7,046 nucleotides of DNA from Alphaproteobacteria bacterium (GCA_005888525.1 VBAB01000359.1:1-7046); one strand, 5' to 3'. Shown: positions 1 through 5,843, counted from the stretch's first letter. Numbers and translations: made by a program. Notes: generated from the letters alone by a model not told the origin.

Positions 1-340
1 CGGCCTTGACCTGTGCGTTGTCCTCGACGGCAACGTCGGCGATGTAGCCGGAGACCTTGGGTGACAGTGTCGAGCTTCTGGCCCCGACGTAGGCGTCGTC
101 GGTCGCCACCATGTAGCGTCCGATCGTCCACCAGCCGTGGCCGAAGTAGGCCCCGGTGCCCAGCGCCAGAACGCCGACCACTCCGAGGACCACGCGCAAG
201 CGCGAGCGGCGCGCAGGCTCTGCCTGGCCGGCTTGATCTGCCGCCACCGCCGGCTCGGCGGACCAGGACCGCTCTTGCATCTGCGGGCCCTCGCCCGCTG
301 GATGGGAGCGCGCCTCCAGCTGCTCACGATCGTCCAGCAT
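1..340 (-). CDS. HlyD/EmrA-family membrane fusion protein, N-terminal part (runs off the left edge)
   Basis: Periplasmic adaptor (membrane fusion protein) of a multidrug or secretion pump, linking an inner-membrane exporter to an outer-membrane channel. About 113 residues are visible by reading the complement from the ATG at 340-338. A cytoplasmic, charged N-terminus is followed by one transmembrane segment at about residues 48-67 (VVLGVVGVLALGTGAYFG). The family hallmark RYMVATDDAYV follows at about 75-85, then the start of the biotinyl-lipoyl-like domain (LSPKVSGYIADVAVEDNAQV, about 92-111). The reading frame is open to the window edge. The start is supported by AAGGA eight bases upstream (complement of 349-353). 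The gene is divergent from a TetR regulator and shares its operators, so it is probably repressed by it. Family knowledge suggests an EmrB/DHA2-type or similar exporter follows downstream, outside this window. The substrate cannot be inferred. Confidence 0.9.
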   Translation of the reverse strand, partial: MLDDREQLEARSHPAGEGPQMQERSWSAEPAVAADQAGQAEPARRSRLRVVLGVVGVLALGTGAYFGHGWWTIGRYMVATDDAYVGARSSTLSPKVSGYIADVAVEDNAQVKA

Positions 341-375
341 ATTGTTATTCCTTGCAAAAACTATCCCCACGAGAT

Positions 376-394
376 TGACCGAACCGTTCGGTCA
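376..394. promoter_or_regulatory. TetR-type operator 1 (perfect 19-bp palindrome)
   Basis: TGACCGAACCGTTCGGTCA has perfect 9-base arms around a single central base. It lies just upstream of the tetR -35 box and just downstream of the predicted membrane fusion protein promoter. Read on the complement, it differs from the second palindrome at one position only. Palindromes of this length placed between a TetR gene and a divergent pump gene are typical TetR-family binding sites. Confidence 0.8.
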
Positions 395-398
395 CCGG

Positions 399-427
399 CT
401 TGACGTAAGGGAAGAGAAGGCCTATGT
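399..427 (+). promoter_or_regulatory. Predicted promoter of the tetR gene
   Basis: CTTGAC (399-404), a 17-base spacer and CTATGT (422-427) match the alphaproteobacterial housekeeping consensus CTTGAC-N17-CTATAT in 11 of 12 positions. The predicted transcription start, about 433-436, falls inside the palindrome at 431-449, as expected for autorepression. The ATG of the regulator lies about 50 bases further on. The promoter was predicted from sequence only. Confidence 0.6.
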
Positions 428-431
428 CAAT
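403..431 (-). promoter_or_regulatory. Possible promoter of the membrane fusion protein gene
   Basis: On the complement, TTGACA (430-425) is a perfect -35 box. The -10 region at standard spacing is weak (TTACGT, complement of 403-408, or TACGTC one base further). It overlaps the tetR promoter almost completely, so the two would compete for polymerase. The predicted start lies next to or inside the palindrome at 376-394. The -35 box is convincing and the -10 is not. Confidence 0.35.
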
Positions 432-449
432 GACTGAACGGTTCGGTCA
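431..449. promoter_or_regulatory. TetR-type operator 2 (near-perfect 19-bp palindrome)
   Basis: TGACTGAACGGTTCGGTCA has 9-base arms with one mismatch and covers the predicted tetR transcription start. Its centre (440) is 55 bp from that of operator 1 (385), about five helical turns, so both sites lie on roughly the same face of the DNA. This placement fits autorepression by steric block. Confidence 0.78.
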
Positions 450-485
450 ATGATTTGTGATGGAGTCGAGTGAAGGACACAGACA

Positions 486-1133
486 ATGGACACGCAGGAA
501 ACCCGGAGCCTCTCGGCACCGGAAGGCAGAAGCAGCGAAGGCCCCAAGCGGCGGCAGATCATCGATGGCGCGTGCCGAGTTTTTCTGGAGCGCGGGTTCG
601 ATGCGGCCAGCATGGGCGAAATCGCACGCGAGGCCGGCGTCTCCAAGGGCACGCTCTACGTCTACTTCAAGAGCAAGGAGGAGCTGTTCGAGGCCATTGT
701 TGAGGGACAGTGCAGCCTGCAGGGCGAGCAGATTTTCGCTTTCGATGCCAATGACCGCGATGTGGAGGCCGTGCTGACGCGGCTTGGCGATGCGTTCGTG
801 CGCTTCATGTGCCGGACGCGCGGTATCTCTCCCCTGCGCACCGTCATTGCCATCGCCGACCGCATGCCCGAGCTGGGCGCTAAGTTCTATCAGTCCGGCC
901 CCGCGCGCGGGATCAGTACCCTCAAGGCCTATCTCGAGGGTCAGGTGGCGGCCGGCGTCTTGAAGCCGCACGACTGCGAGGTGGTCGCCGCGCAATTCAT
1001 CGATTCGTGCTTGTCGATGACGTTCAAGCCCATGCTGTTCAACGCCGCCGGCCCGCCCACGGACGAGCAGATCAGTCGCGTCGTCCGCACGGCCGTGCGC
1101 ACGTTTCTCTCAGCCTACAAGCAGGCAAGCTGA
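486..1133 (+). CDS. TetR/AcrR-family transcriptional regulator, AefR-like
   Basis: A 215-residue ligand-responsive DNA-binding repressor, the usual length for the family. The N-terminal TetR domain starts near residue 20 (KRRQIIDGACRVFLERGFDA). The helix-turn-helix lies at about 42-62, with the strongly conserved GVSKGTLYVYFKSKEELF at 51-68. The C-terminal ligand/dimer domain contains RTVIAIADRMPELGAKFY and GPARG, resembling the AefR-like C-terminal domain of efflux regulators. The start is supported by GAAGGA (472-477) eight bases before the ATG. The gene is divergent from a membrane fusion protein gene, and two shared palindromes lie between them, so it very probably represses both itself and the pump. 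The inducer is unknown. It ends 36 bases from the convergent FYDLN gene, and I see no convincing terminator between them. Confidence 0.93.
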   Translation: MDTQETRSLSAPEGRSSEGPKRRQIIDGACRVFLERGFDAASMGEIAREAGVSKGTLYVYFKSKEELFEAIVEGQCSLQGEQIFAFDANDRDVEAVLTRLGDAFVRFMCRTRGISPLRTVIAIADRMPELGAKFYQSGPARGISTLKAYLEGQVAAGVLKPHDCEVVAAQFIDSCLSMTFKPMLFNAAGPPTDEQISRVVRTAVRTFLSAYKQAS

Positions 1134-1169
1134 GGCTGTCGTCGCGTAGGTACGACGCGTTCCGTGCCT

Positions 1170-1571
1170 TTATTGCGGCTCTTCGGGCTCCGCTGCCGGC
1201 CCGCCGATGATGCCCGTCATGTCGGCGCCGTCCTCTTCCTCCTCCTCGAGGAAGGTCTCGTCGTCGGCGCTGGCGGCCGGCTCCTCTTCGCCTTCGATCG
1301 ACGCGAGCGCCTCCTCGGCCTCGGCCTCCGGAGCATCCTCTGGCTTCACGCTCTCGACCGGATACACGGGCTTCTTGACCGGCTTGCGTGCGGCCTTCTC
1401 CGCCGCAGGCACGGGCGCAGCTGCGGCGACCGCCATGGGTGAAACGGCAAGTTCATATACGCTGCCGCAGATCGGGCAGGAGATGGGATCGCGATTGAGG
1501 TCGTAGAAGCGGGACCCGCACTGGGAATTTTGGCACGAGCGTTTCGTGCCGCGGTCGGCTTTGGTGGACAT
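1170..1571 (-). CDS. FYDLN acid-domain protein (TIGR02300 family), function unknown
   Basis: A 133-residue protein with the family's three parts. The N-terminal part (residues 7-36) has the diagnostic FYDLNRDPI motif at 22-30, framed by two cysteine pairs (C13-x4-C18 and C32-x2-C35), which suggests a small zinc ribbon. A basic proline/lysine linker (about 59-76) follows. The tail (77-133) is extremely acidic: 23 of 57 residues are Asp or Glu, with a run of six at 109-114. The stop is TAA. The frame stays open upstream of the ATG over aroA, but the start at 1571 gives the conserved N-terminus and has GAGG eight bases upstream. The family is common in alphaproteobacteria and often sits beside aroA. 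Its biochemical role is not known to me. The acidic tail would allow a nucleic-acid-mimic or chaperone-like role, but that is speculation. Confidence 0.9.
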   Translation of the reverse strand: MSTKADRGTKRSCQNSQCGSRFYDLNRDPISCPICGSVYELAVSPMAVAAAAPVPAAEKAARKPVKKPVYPVESVKPEDAPEAEAEEALASIEGEEEPAASADDETFLEEEEEDGADMTGIIGGPAAEPEEPQ

Positions 1572-1799
1572 GCAATGGGCCTCGAGCTGGCGATAGATAG
1601 CAAATTTTTGCCGCTCCTTGCCACGGGCCGGCGAGCCTGTCAAAACCCATTCGCAACCTCCCAAGCACGACGGAGCCCAAACCTCTCGGGCGGCCCCTCT
1701 GCCGGTGGTGTTGACAGGCCCACCCCCCGCTGCTCTATGGCGGCGCAGCATCGCCCCCCAACAAGCGGGCGGGCATAGCCAGATCGAGGCGCTGCGCCC
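1572..1799. promoter_or_regulatory. Divergent intergenic region with candidate aroA promoter
   Basis: These 228 bp separate the FYDLN gene from aroA and hold no convincing gene. The 9-mer TTGACAGGC occurs twice in divergent orientation: on the plus strand at 1711-1719 and on the complement at 1644-1636. The plus-strand copy is a perfect -35 box, followed after 17-19 bases by TCTATGG (1734-1740), a fair alphaproteobacterial -10, so an aroA promoter at about 1711-1740 is plausible. The complement copy lacks a good -10 at the expected spacing. A small inverted repeat, GCAAA-TT-TTTGC, lies at 1600-1611. I checked for a tRNA by eye and saw none. Confidence 0.4.
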
Positions 1800-3134
1800 G
1801 TGTCCCACCAATCCCAATCGCCGCTGTCCGCAGGCAGGTCGCGGGCGCTGTCGGGCCGCGTCCGGGTGCCTGGCGACAAGTCGATTTCCCATCGCGCGCT
1901 GATGTTCGGAGCGCTGGCCACCGGCCGCACGCGCATTTGCGGCCTGTTGGAGGGTGTGGACGTCCTCGACACGGCCAAGGCGCTGCAGGCGCTGGGCTGC
2001 CCAGTCACCAAGGTTCTGGGTCGCGGCGTCGGGGGCCTCGCCGAGCCTGCTGGCGACATCGACTACGGCAATTCCGGTACCGGCCTGCGGTTGATGATGG
2101 GCCTGGTTGCCGGTCACGACATGCGGGTCCGGTTCGTGGGCGATCCCTCGCTCTCCCGCCGGCCCATGGGCCGCATCCTCAAGCCACTGATGCAGATGGG
2201 GTTGGACGTCTCGGAGCGCGGGAGAGAGACGCTGCCTTTGACCATCCGCGGCAGCGCCGATCTCCTGCCAATCGAGTACCGGACGCCAGTCGCCTCGGCA
2301 CAGATCAAATCGGCCGTGCTGCTTGCGGGACTACATGCGTCCGGTGAGACGACCGTCATCGAGGCGCAAGCCACGCGCGACCACACGGAGCGCATGCTGC
2401 GCCACTTCGGCGCGGAGCTGGCGGTCTCGGAGCGCAACGGAGGTCGCACCATTACCATTGCAGGCGATGCGGAGCTCGCAGCCCGCGACGTCGTGGTACC
2501 CGGTGATCCCAGCTCCACCGCATTCCTGGTGAGCGCCGCGCTGATCGTCCCGGGCTCCGAGATCGTCATCGAGGGCGTATTGGTCAACCCGACGCGCACG
2601 GGCTTCTACGTGACGCTGAAGGAGATGGGCGCCGACATCGCCTTCCGCAACGAGCGCGAGGAGGGTGGCGAGCCGGTGGCCGACGTCCGGGTGGTGCACT
2701 CGAGACTAAAGGGCGTGCGTGTGCCACCCGAGCGGGCGCCCAGCATGATCGACGAATATCCGGTGCTCGCCTGTGTCGCCGCCTTCGCCGAGGGCGAAAC
2801 GCGCATGGAGGGGCTTTCCGAGCTCAAGGTCAAGGAGAGCGACCGCCTGGCCGCCACCGCAGCCGGGTTGGCCGCGAACGGCGTGCCGGCCAAGGTCGAA
2901 GGCGATGCCCTGATCGTCGACGGTTGCAGGGCGAGCGGCAGTGTGCGAGGCGGCGGGACGGTCGCCACCCACCTCGACCACCGCATCGCCATGGCCTTCC
3001 TCACGCTGGGCCTCGGCGCCGACCGACCCGTCACCGTCGACGACGCCGACACCATCGCCACCAGCTTCCCGGAGTTCCGAGGGCTGATGGAGCGCCTCGG
3101 CGCGACCTTCGCAGCGCCGGAGGTCGTGCGCTGA
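1800..3134 (+). CDS. aroA: 3-phosphoshikimate 1-carboxyvinyltransferase (EPSP synthase), class II
   Basis: Catalyses shikimate-3-phosphate + phosphoenolpyruvate to EPSP + phosphate, the sixth step of aromatic biosynthesis, in the cytoplasm. It has 444 residues, normal for the family. Visible landmarks are PGDKSISHR (24-32, with Lys27, Ser28 and Arg32 in the substrate site), GNSGTGLR (90-97), SAQIK (166-170), RDHTE (193-197), NPTR (263-266), MIDEYP with Asp318, and KVKESDR with Lys345 and Glu346 (343-349). The set GDKS, SAQxK, RDHTE and NxTR defines the class II enzymes, which include CP4. Position 93, equivalent to the CP4 Ala100 linked to glyphosate tolerance, is the ordinary glycine. Compared with CP4 as I remember it, the loop at about 68-80 is six residues shorter. 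The GTG start at 1800 gives the MSH N-terminus usual in this group, with GAGG ten bases upstream. It leads the plus-strand cluster and ends with a good GGAGG (3119-3123) inside its last codons. Confidence 0.97.
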   Translation: MSHQSQSPLSAGRSRALSGRVRVPGDKSISHRALMFGALATGRTRICGLLEGVDVLDTAKALQALGCPVTKVLGRGVGGLAEPAGDIDYGNSGTGLRLMMGLVAGHDMRVRFVGDPSLSRRPMGRILKPLMQMGLDVSERGRETLPLTIRGSADLLPIEYRTPVASAQIKSAVLLAGLHASGETTVIEAQATRDHTERMLRHFGAELAVSERNGGRTITIAGDAELAARDVVVPGDPSSTAFLVSAALIVPGSEIVIEGVLVNPTRTGFYVTLKEMGADIAFRNEREEGGEPVADVRVVHSRLKGVRVPPERAPSMIDEYPVLACVAAFAEGETRMEGLSELKVKESDRLAATAAGLAANGVPAKVEGDALIVDGCRASGSVRGGGTVATHLDHRIAMAFLTLGLGADRPVTVDDADTIATSFPEFRGLMERLGATFAAPEVVR

Positions 3135-3229
3135 TGAAACGGAACGGGGGTCAGACCCCTCGCAAAGATCGTTGCGGAGGACCAGCGGCGCCGGAGGCGA
3201 GGGGTCTGACCCCCTTAGCGCACCCATGA
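3134..3229 (+). CDS. Possible 31-codon bridging mini-ORF between aroA and cmk
   Basis: The ATG at 3134 overlaps the aroA stop (TGATG) and is preceded by GGAGG at 3119-3123, ten bases away, the best ribosome binding site in this junction. The frame runs for 31 codons through the REPIN-like repeat and ends in a TGA overlapping the cmk ATG (ATGA at 3226-3229). A ribosome could thus pass from aroA to cmk by two overlap couplings. The peptide (it begins MKRNGGQTPRKD) is low complexity and resembles nothing I know. It is probably not a functional protein. If translated at all, its role would be to deliver ribosomes to cmk. It may be a chance by-product of the insertion. Confidence 0.25.
   Translation: MKRNGGQTPRKDRCGGPAAPEARGLTPLAHP
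3146..3214. repeat. REPIN-like inverted repeat in the aroA-cmk junction
   Basis: A perfect 18-bp inverted repeat: GGGGGTCAGACCCCTCGC at 3146-3163 and its exact reverse complement at 3197-3214, separated by 33 bases. Each arm is itself palindromic (GGGGTC-A-GACCCC and GGGGTC-T-GACCCC). The RNA could therefore form either one long stem or two small hairpins. Two inverted palindromic units with a short spacer is the layout of REPINs, non-autonomous elements mobilised by RAYT (Y1 REP-associated) transposases. The GGGGTCAGACCCC core is one I recall from intergenic repeats in many proteobacteria, though I cannot search for it here. There is no other copy in this window. It lies 11 bases before the cmk ATG. 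Confidence 0.75.
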
Positions 3230-3864
3230 TCATTGCTATCGACGGACCGGCGGCATCCGGCAAGGGCACGCTGGCCAAACGCATCGCCGCACACTTCGGG
3301 TTGCACCACCTGGACACCGGCCTTCTCTACCGCGCCGTCGCCCGCGACGTGCAACGCCTGGGGGCTGCCCTCGACGACGCAGAACGGGCCGCCGCGGCTG
3401 CCCGGGCGCTCGACCCCGCCGAGCTGGACGACCCCGATCTGCGCAAGCCAGGCGCCGGCGAGGCTGCTTCCATCGTGGCGCGGATACCGCAAGTGCGCGC
3501 GGCACTGCTCGAGTTCCAGCGCTCCTTTGCCCGCCGGCCACCCGGGGCGGTGCTGGACGGCCGCGACATCGGCACCGCCGTCTGTCCCGATGCCGACGTC
3601 AAGATCTACGTTACGGCCACCCCCGAGGTGCGGGCCGAGCGCCGCTTTCTGGAGATGCAAGGCCGTGGCGAGGCTGCAACATATGAGGGTGTGCTGGCGG
3701 ACATCCGCCGCCGCGACCAGCGCGATGCGAGCCGAGATACGGCCCCTATGCGGTCGGCTGACGACGCCTTCTTGCTGGATACCAGCAATTTAGATATAGA
3801 AGCCGCATTCGATACCGCCGTCGGTGTGATCCTCAGGAAGGCAGGCCAGCGCGGGCGCGCTTGA
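3226..3864 (+). CDS. cmk: Cytidylate kinase (CMP/dCMP kinase)
   Basis: Phosphorylates CMP and dCMP with ATP to CDP and dCDP, feeding RNA, DNA and phospholipid synthesis. It has 212 residues, normal for alphaproteobacteria. The P-loop is GPAASGKGT (7-15). The nucleotide-binding segment HLDTGLLYRAVARD lies at 28-41, and DGRDIGTAVCPDADVKIYVT lies at 111-130. The lid region is RRRDQRDASRD (161-171), followed by APMRSADDAFLLDTS. The frame is open upstream to 3172, but ATG 3226 gives the standard MIIAIDGPAASGKGT start. There is no Shine-Dalgarno in the 11 bases between the repeat and this ATG. GAGGGG at 3199-3204 is too distant and lies within the repeat. Translation therefore probably depends on coupling from upstream or on folding of the repeat. 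A short AT-rich patch near the end (codons 188-192, including TTA and ATA) stands out in an otherwise GC-rich gene. Confidence 0.96.
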   Translation: MIIAIDGPAASGKGTLAKRIAAHFGLHHLDTGLLYRAVARDVQRLGAALDDAERAAAAARALDPAELDDPDLRKPGAGEAASIVARIPQVRAALLEFQRSFARRPPGAVLDGRDIGTAVCPDADVKIYVTATPEVRAERRFLEMQGRGEAATYEGVLADIRRRDQRDASRDTAPMRSADDAFLLDTSNLDIEAAFDTAVGVILRKAGQRGRA

Positions 3865-3945
3865 AAAAGCGTGGCTCCAATCAAGCTGGCACAAGGATGC
3901 TCCGGCGGGTGAACTCACACAATCATGGGCACGGAGCTAGGACTT

Positions 3946-3975
3946 GGGGTCATGTGCCGCGTGCGCGGCACCCCC
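3946..3975 (+). promoter_or_regulatory. GC-rich hairpin in the rpsA leader
   Basis: GTGCCGC (3954-3960), a four-base loop and GCGGCAC (3965-3971) form a perfect 7-bp stem. Outer GGGG (3946-3949) and CCCC (3972-3975) can extend it across a TCAT bulge. No T-run follows, so it is unlikely to be a strong intrinsic terminator of cmk. It ends 49 bases before the rpsA ATG within a 160-base intergenic stretch (3865-4024) that otherwise holds no gene and no strong promoter that I can see. S1 is known to repress its own translation in E. coli through a structured leader. A similar role here is only an inference. Confidence 0.4.
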
Positions 3976-4024
3976 ATCCCGGCCACCGAAGGCCCGTCCC
4001 AGGATGCATGGAGCAGGAGCAGGA

Positions 4025-5776
4025 ATGAGCACCGCCGTCAGTGAAGGTTCAAAGGAACTCAACCCCACCCGCGAGGATTTCGCCGCGCTGTTGAGTGAGA
4101 CGCTCTCCAAGGACGATGCCTTCGAGGGCAGTGTCGTGAAGGGCAAGATAACCGCCATCGAGAAGGACCTGGCGGTGATCGACGTGGGTCTCAAGATGGA
4201 GGGCCGCGTTCCCCTGCGCGAGTTCTCGATCCCCGGCAAGCCGCAGGAGCTGAAGGTCGGCGATACCGTCTAGGTCTACCTCGAGCGCATCGAGAACGCG
4301 CTCGGTGAGGCGGTGCTGTCGCGCGACAAGGCCCGCCGTGAGGAGAGCTGGACCCGGCTCGAGGAGAAGTTCAACGCCAAGGAGCAGGTCGAAGGCGTCA
4401 TCTTCAACAAGGTGAAGGGCGGCTTCACGGTCGACCTCGACGGCGCCGTGGCGTTCCTGCCTGGCAGCCAGGTGGACGTGCGGCCCGTGCGCGACATCGG
4501 CCCGCTCATGCATTCGGCGCAACCCTTCAAGATCCTGAAGATGGACCGGCGCCGCGGCAACATCGTCGTCTCGCGCCGCGAGGTGCTGGAGGCGACACGC
4601 GCCGAGCAGCGCTCCGAGATCGTCGCCAAGCTGGCCGAGGGCCAGGTGATCGATGGCGTGGTCAAGAACATCACCGACTACGGCGCCTTCATCGACCTGG
4701 GCGGCATCGACGGCCTGCTGCACGTCACCGACATGGCCTGGCGCCGCGTCAATCATCCGAGCGAGATCGTCAATGTCGGCGATACCGTCAAGGTACAGAT
4801 CGTGCGCATCAACCCGGAGACGCAGCGCATCAGCCTCGGCATGAAGCAGCTGCAGGCCGACCCGTGGTCCGGCATCGAGGCCAAATATCCGGTCGGCGCC
4901 CGCTTCAAGGGAACAGTGACCAACATTGCCGACTACGGCGCGTTCGTGGAGCTCGAGCCCGGGGTGGAAGGTCTGATCCACGTCTCCGAGATGAGCTGGA
5001 CAAAGAAGAACATCCATCCCGGCAAGATCGTCTCCACCAGCCAGCAGGTCGACGTGCAGATCCTCGAGGTCGACGCCCAGAAGCGGCGCATCTCGCTGGG
5101 GCTCAAGCAGACGCAGGACAACCCGTGGGAAGTCTTCCTCGCCGCGCACCCGAAGGGGTCGCAGGTCGAGGGTCCGATCCGCAACATCACGGAGTTCGGG
5201 CTGTTTGTCGGCCTCGATGGCGGCGTCGACGGCATGGTGCACCTCTCCGACCTGGACTGGAACCGGTCGGGCGACGAGGCCATCAAGGACTACAAGAAGG
5301 GCGACACGGTCAAAGCGGTCGTGCTCGACGTCGATGCCACCAAGGAGCGCATCAGCCTCGGCATCAAGCAGGTCAGCGGCGACCCGCTCGACACCATCGG
5401 CAAGATGCGCAAGGGCAGCCAGGTCACCTGCGAGGTGCTGGCGGTCCAGGAAAACGGCATCGAGGTCAAGCTGGCGGAAACGGACATCACCACGTTCATC
5501 AAGCGTTCCGATCTGTCGCGCGACCGCTCCGAGCAGCGGCCCGAGCGCTTCAATGTGGGCGACAAGGTGGACGCCGCGGTCATCAGCCTCGACAAGCATA
5601 GCCGCCGCATCACGGTGTCGATCAAGGCGCTGGAGATCGCGGAGGAGAAGCAGGCCGTGGCGCAATACGGCTCCTCCGACTCGGGCGCCTCGCTCGGCGA
5701 CATCTTCAAGGCCGCCATCAAAAAGAAAGAGGGCGCCGACGAGAAGAAGGAGGACGGAGAGGACAGCGACAGCTGA
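4025..5776 (+). CDS. rpsA: 30S ribosomal protein S1, interrupted by an in-frame TAG at codon 83
   Basis: S1 binds mRNA at the 30S subunit and is essential for initiation on most mRNAs in Gram-negative bacteria. The full reading (583 residues, normal for alphaproteobacteria) has six S1 domains at roughly 31-97, 118-186, 203-275, 290-363, 377-450 and 463-537. Typical motifs include GVVKNITDYGAFIDLGGIDG in domain 3 and GTVTNIADYGAFVELEPGVE in domain 4. A Lys/Glu/Asp-rich tail ends the protein. The start is ATG 4025, with AGGAG (4015-4019) five bases upstream. A longer in-frame start at 3944 would read through the leader hairpin and lacks the conserved N-terminus. Codon 83 is TAG where the family has Glu (GDTV-stop-VYLERIENALGEAVLSRDK), and both sides are in the same frame. 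A restart at GTG 4313 would lack domain 1, part of the ribosome-docking region. All later domains look undamaged, which argues for a base error or a very recent mutation rather than decay. Confidence 0.93.
4271..4273 (+). other. Premature in-frame amber codon inside rpsA
   Basis: TAG lies between GTC (Val82) and GTC-TAC-CTC-GAG (Val84-Tyr-Leu-Glu). The conserved residue here is glutamate, so one G-to-T change at 4271 (GAG to TAG) explains it. The six complete CDSs in the window end in TGA (five) or TAA (one), so TAG is not used here as a normal terminator. That is weak evidence on so few genes. Confidence 0.9.
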
Positions 5777-5808
5777 TCTGAACTCCTGGGAAGGACACAC
5801 AATCGTTT

Positions 5809-5843
5809 GCGGCAGGCGGGGGACTAGCCTACCCGTCTGCCGC
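5809..5843 (+). terminator. Stable hairpin after rpsA (terminator-like, no U-tract)
   Basis: GCGGCAGGCGGG (5809-5820) pairs with CCCGTCTGCCGC (5832-5843) over 12 bp, with one G-U pair and an 11-base loop. It begins 32 bases after the rpsA stop. No T-run follows, so it may attenuate transcription, protect the rpsA mRNA 3' end, or mark a processing site between rpsA and sppA rather than act as a full terminator. The other notable structure in the 168-base gap is the palindrome at 5878-5891. Confidence 0.45.

Noticed and set aside
13..403. Plus-strand open frames over the left edge
   Set aside because: They are shadows of the minus-strand membrane fusion protein gene, whose translation shows a clear family motif and a transmembrane segment.
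1138..1157. Possible terminator hairpin between the convergent tetR and FYDLN genes (GTCGT...ACGAC or CGTCG...CGACG)
   Set aside because: The stem is only 5 bp, with a loop of eight or nine bases and no T-run on either strand.
1572..2117. Upstream extension of the FYDLN gene frame on the minus strand over aroA
   Set aside because: The conserved protein starts at 1571 with a ribosome binding site. The extension is antisense to a clear aroA and has no family similarity that I recognise.
3146..3214. The inverted repeat as a CRISPR repeat or a complete insertion sequence
   Set aside because: There are only two inverted units with a 33-base spacer, no further copies, and no transposase frame inside.
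4271..4273. TAG in rpsA as evidence of a recoded genetic code (amber as a sense codon)
   Set aside because: It occurs only once, no other conserved gene here has an in-frame TAG, and the expected residue is Glu, which is not what known amber-recoding codes insert. A single-base error is far simpler.
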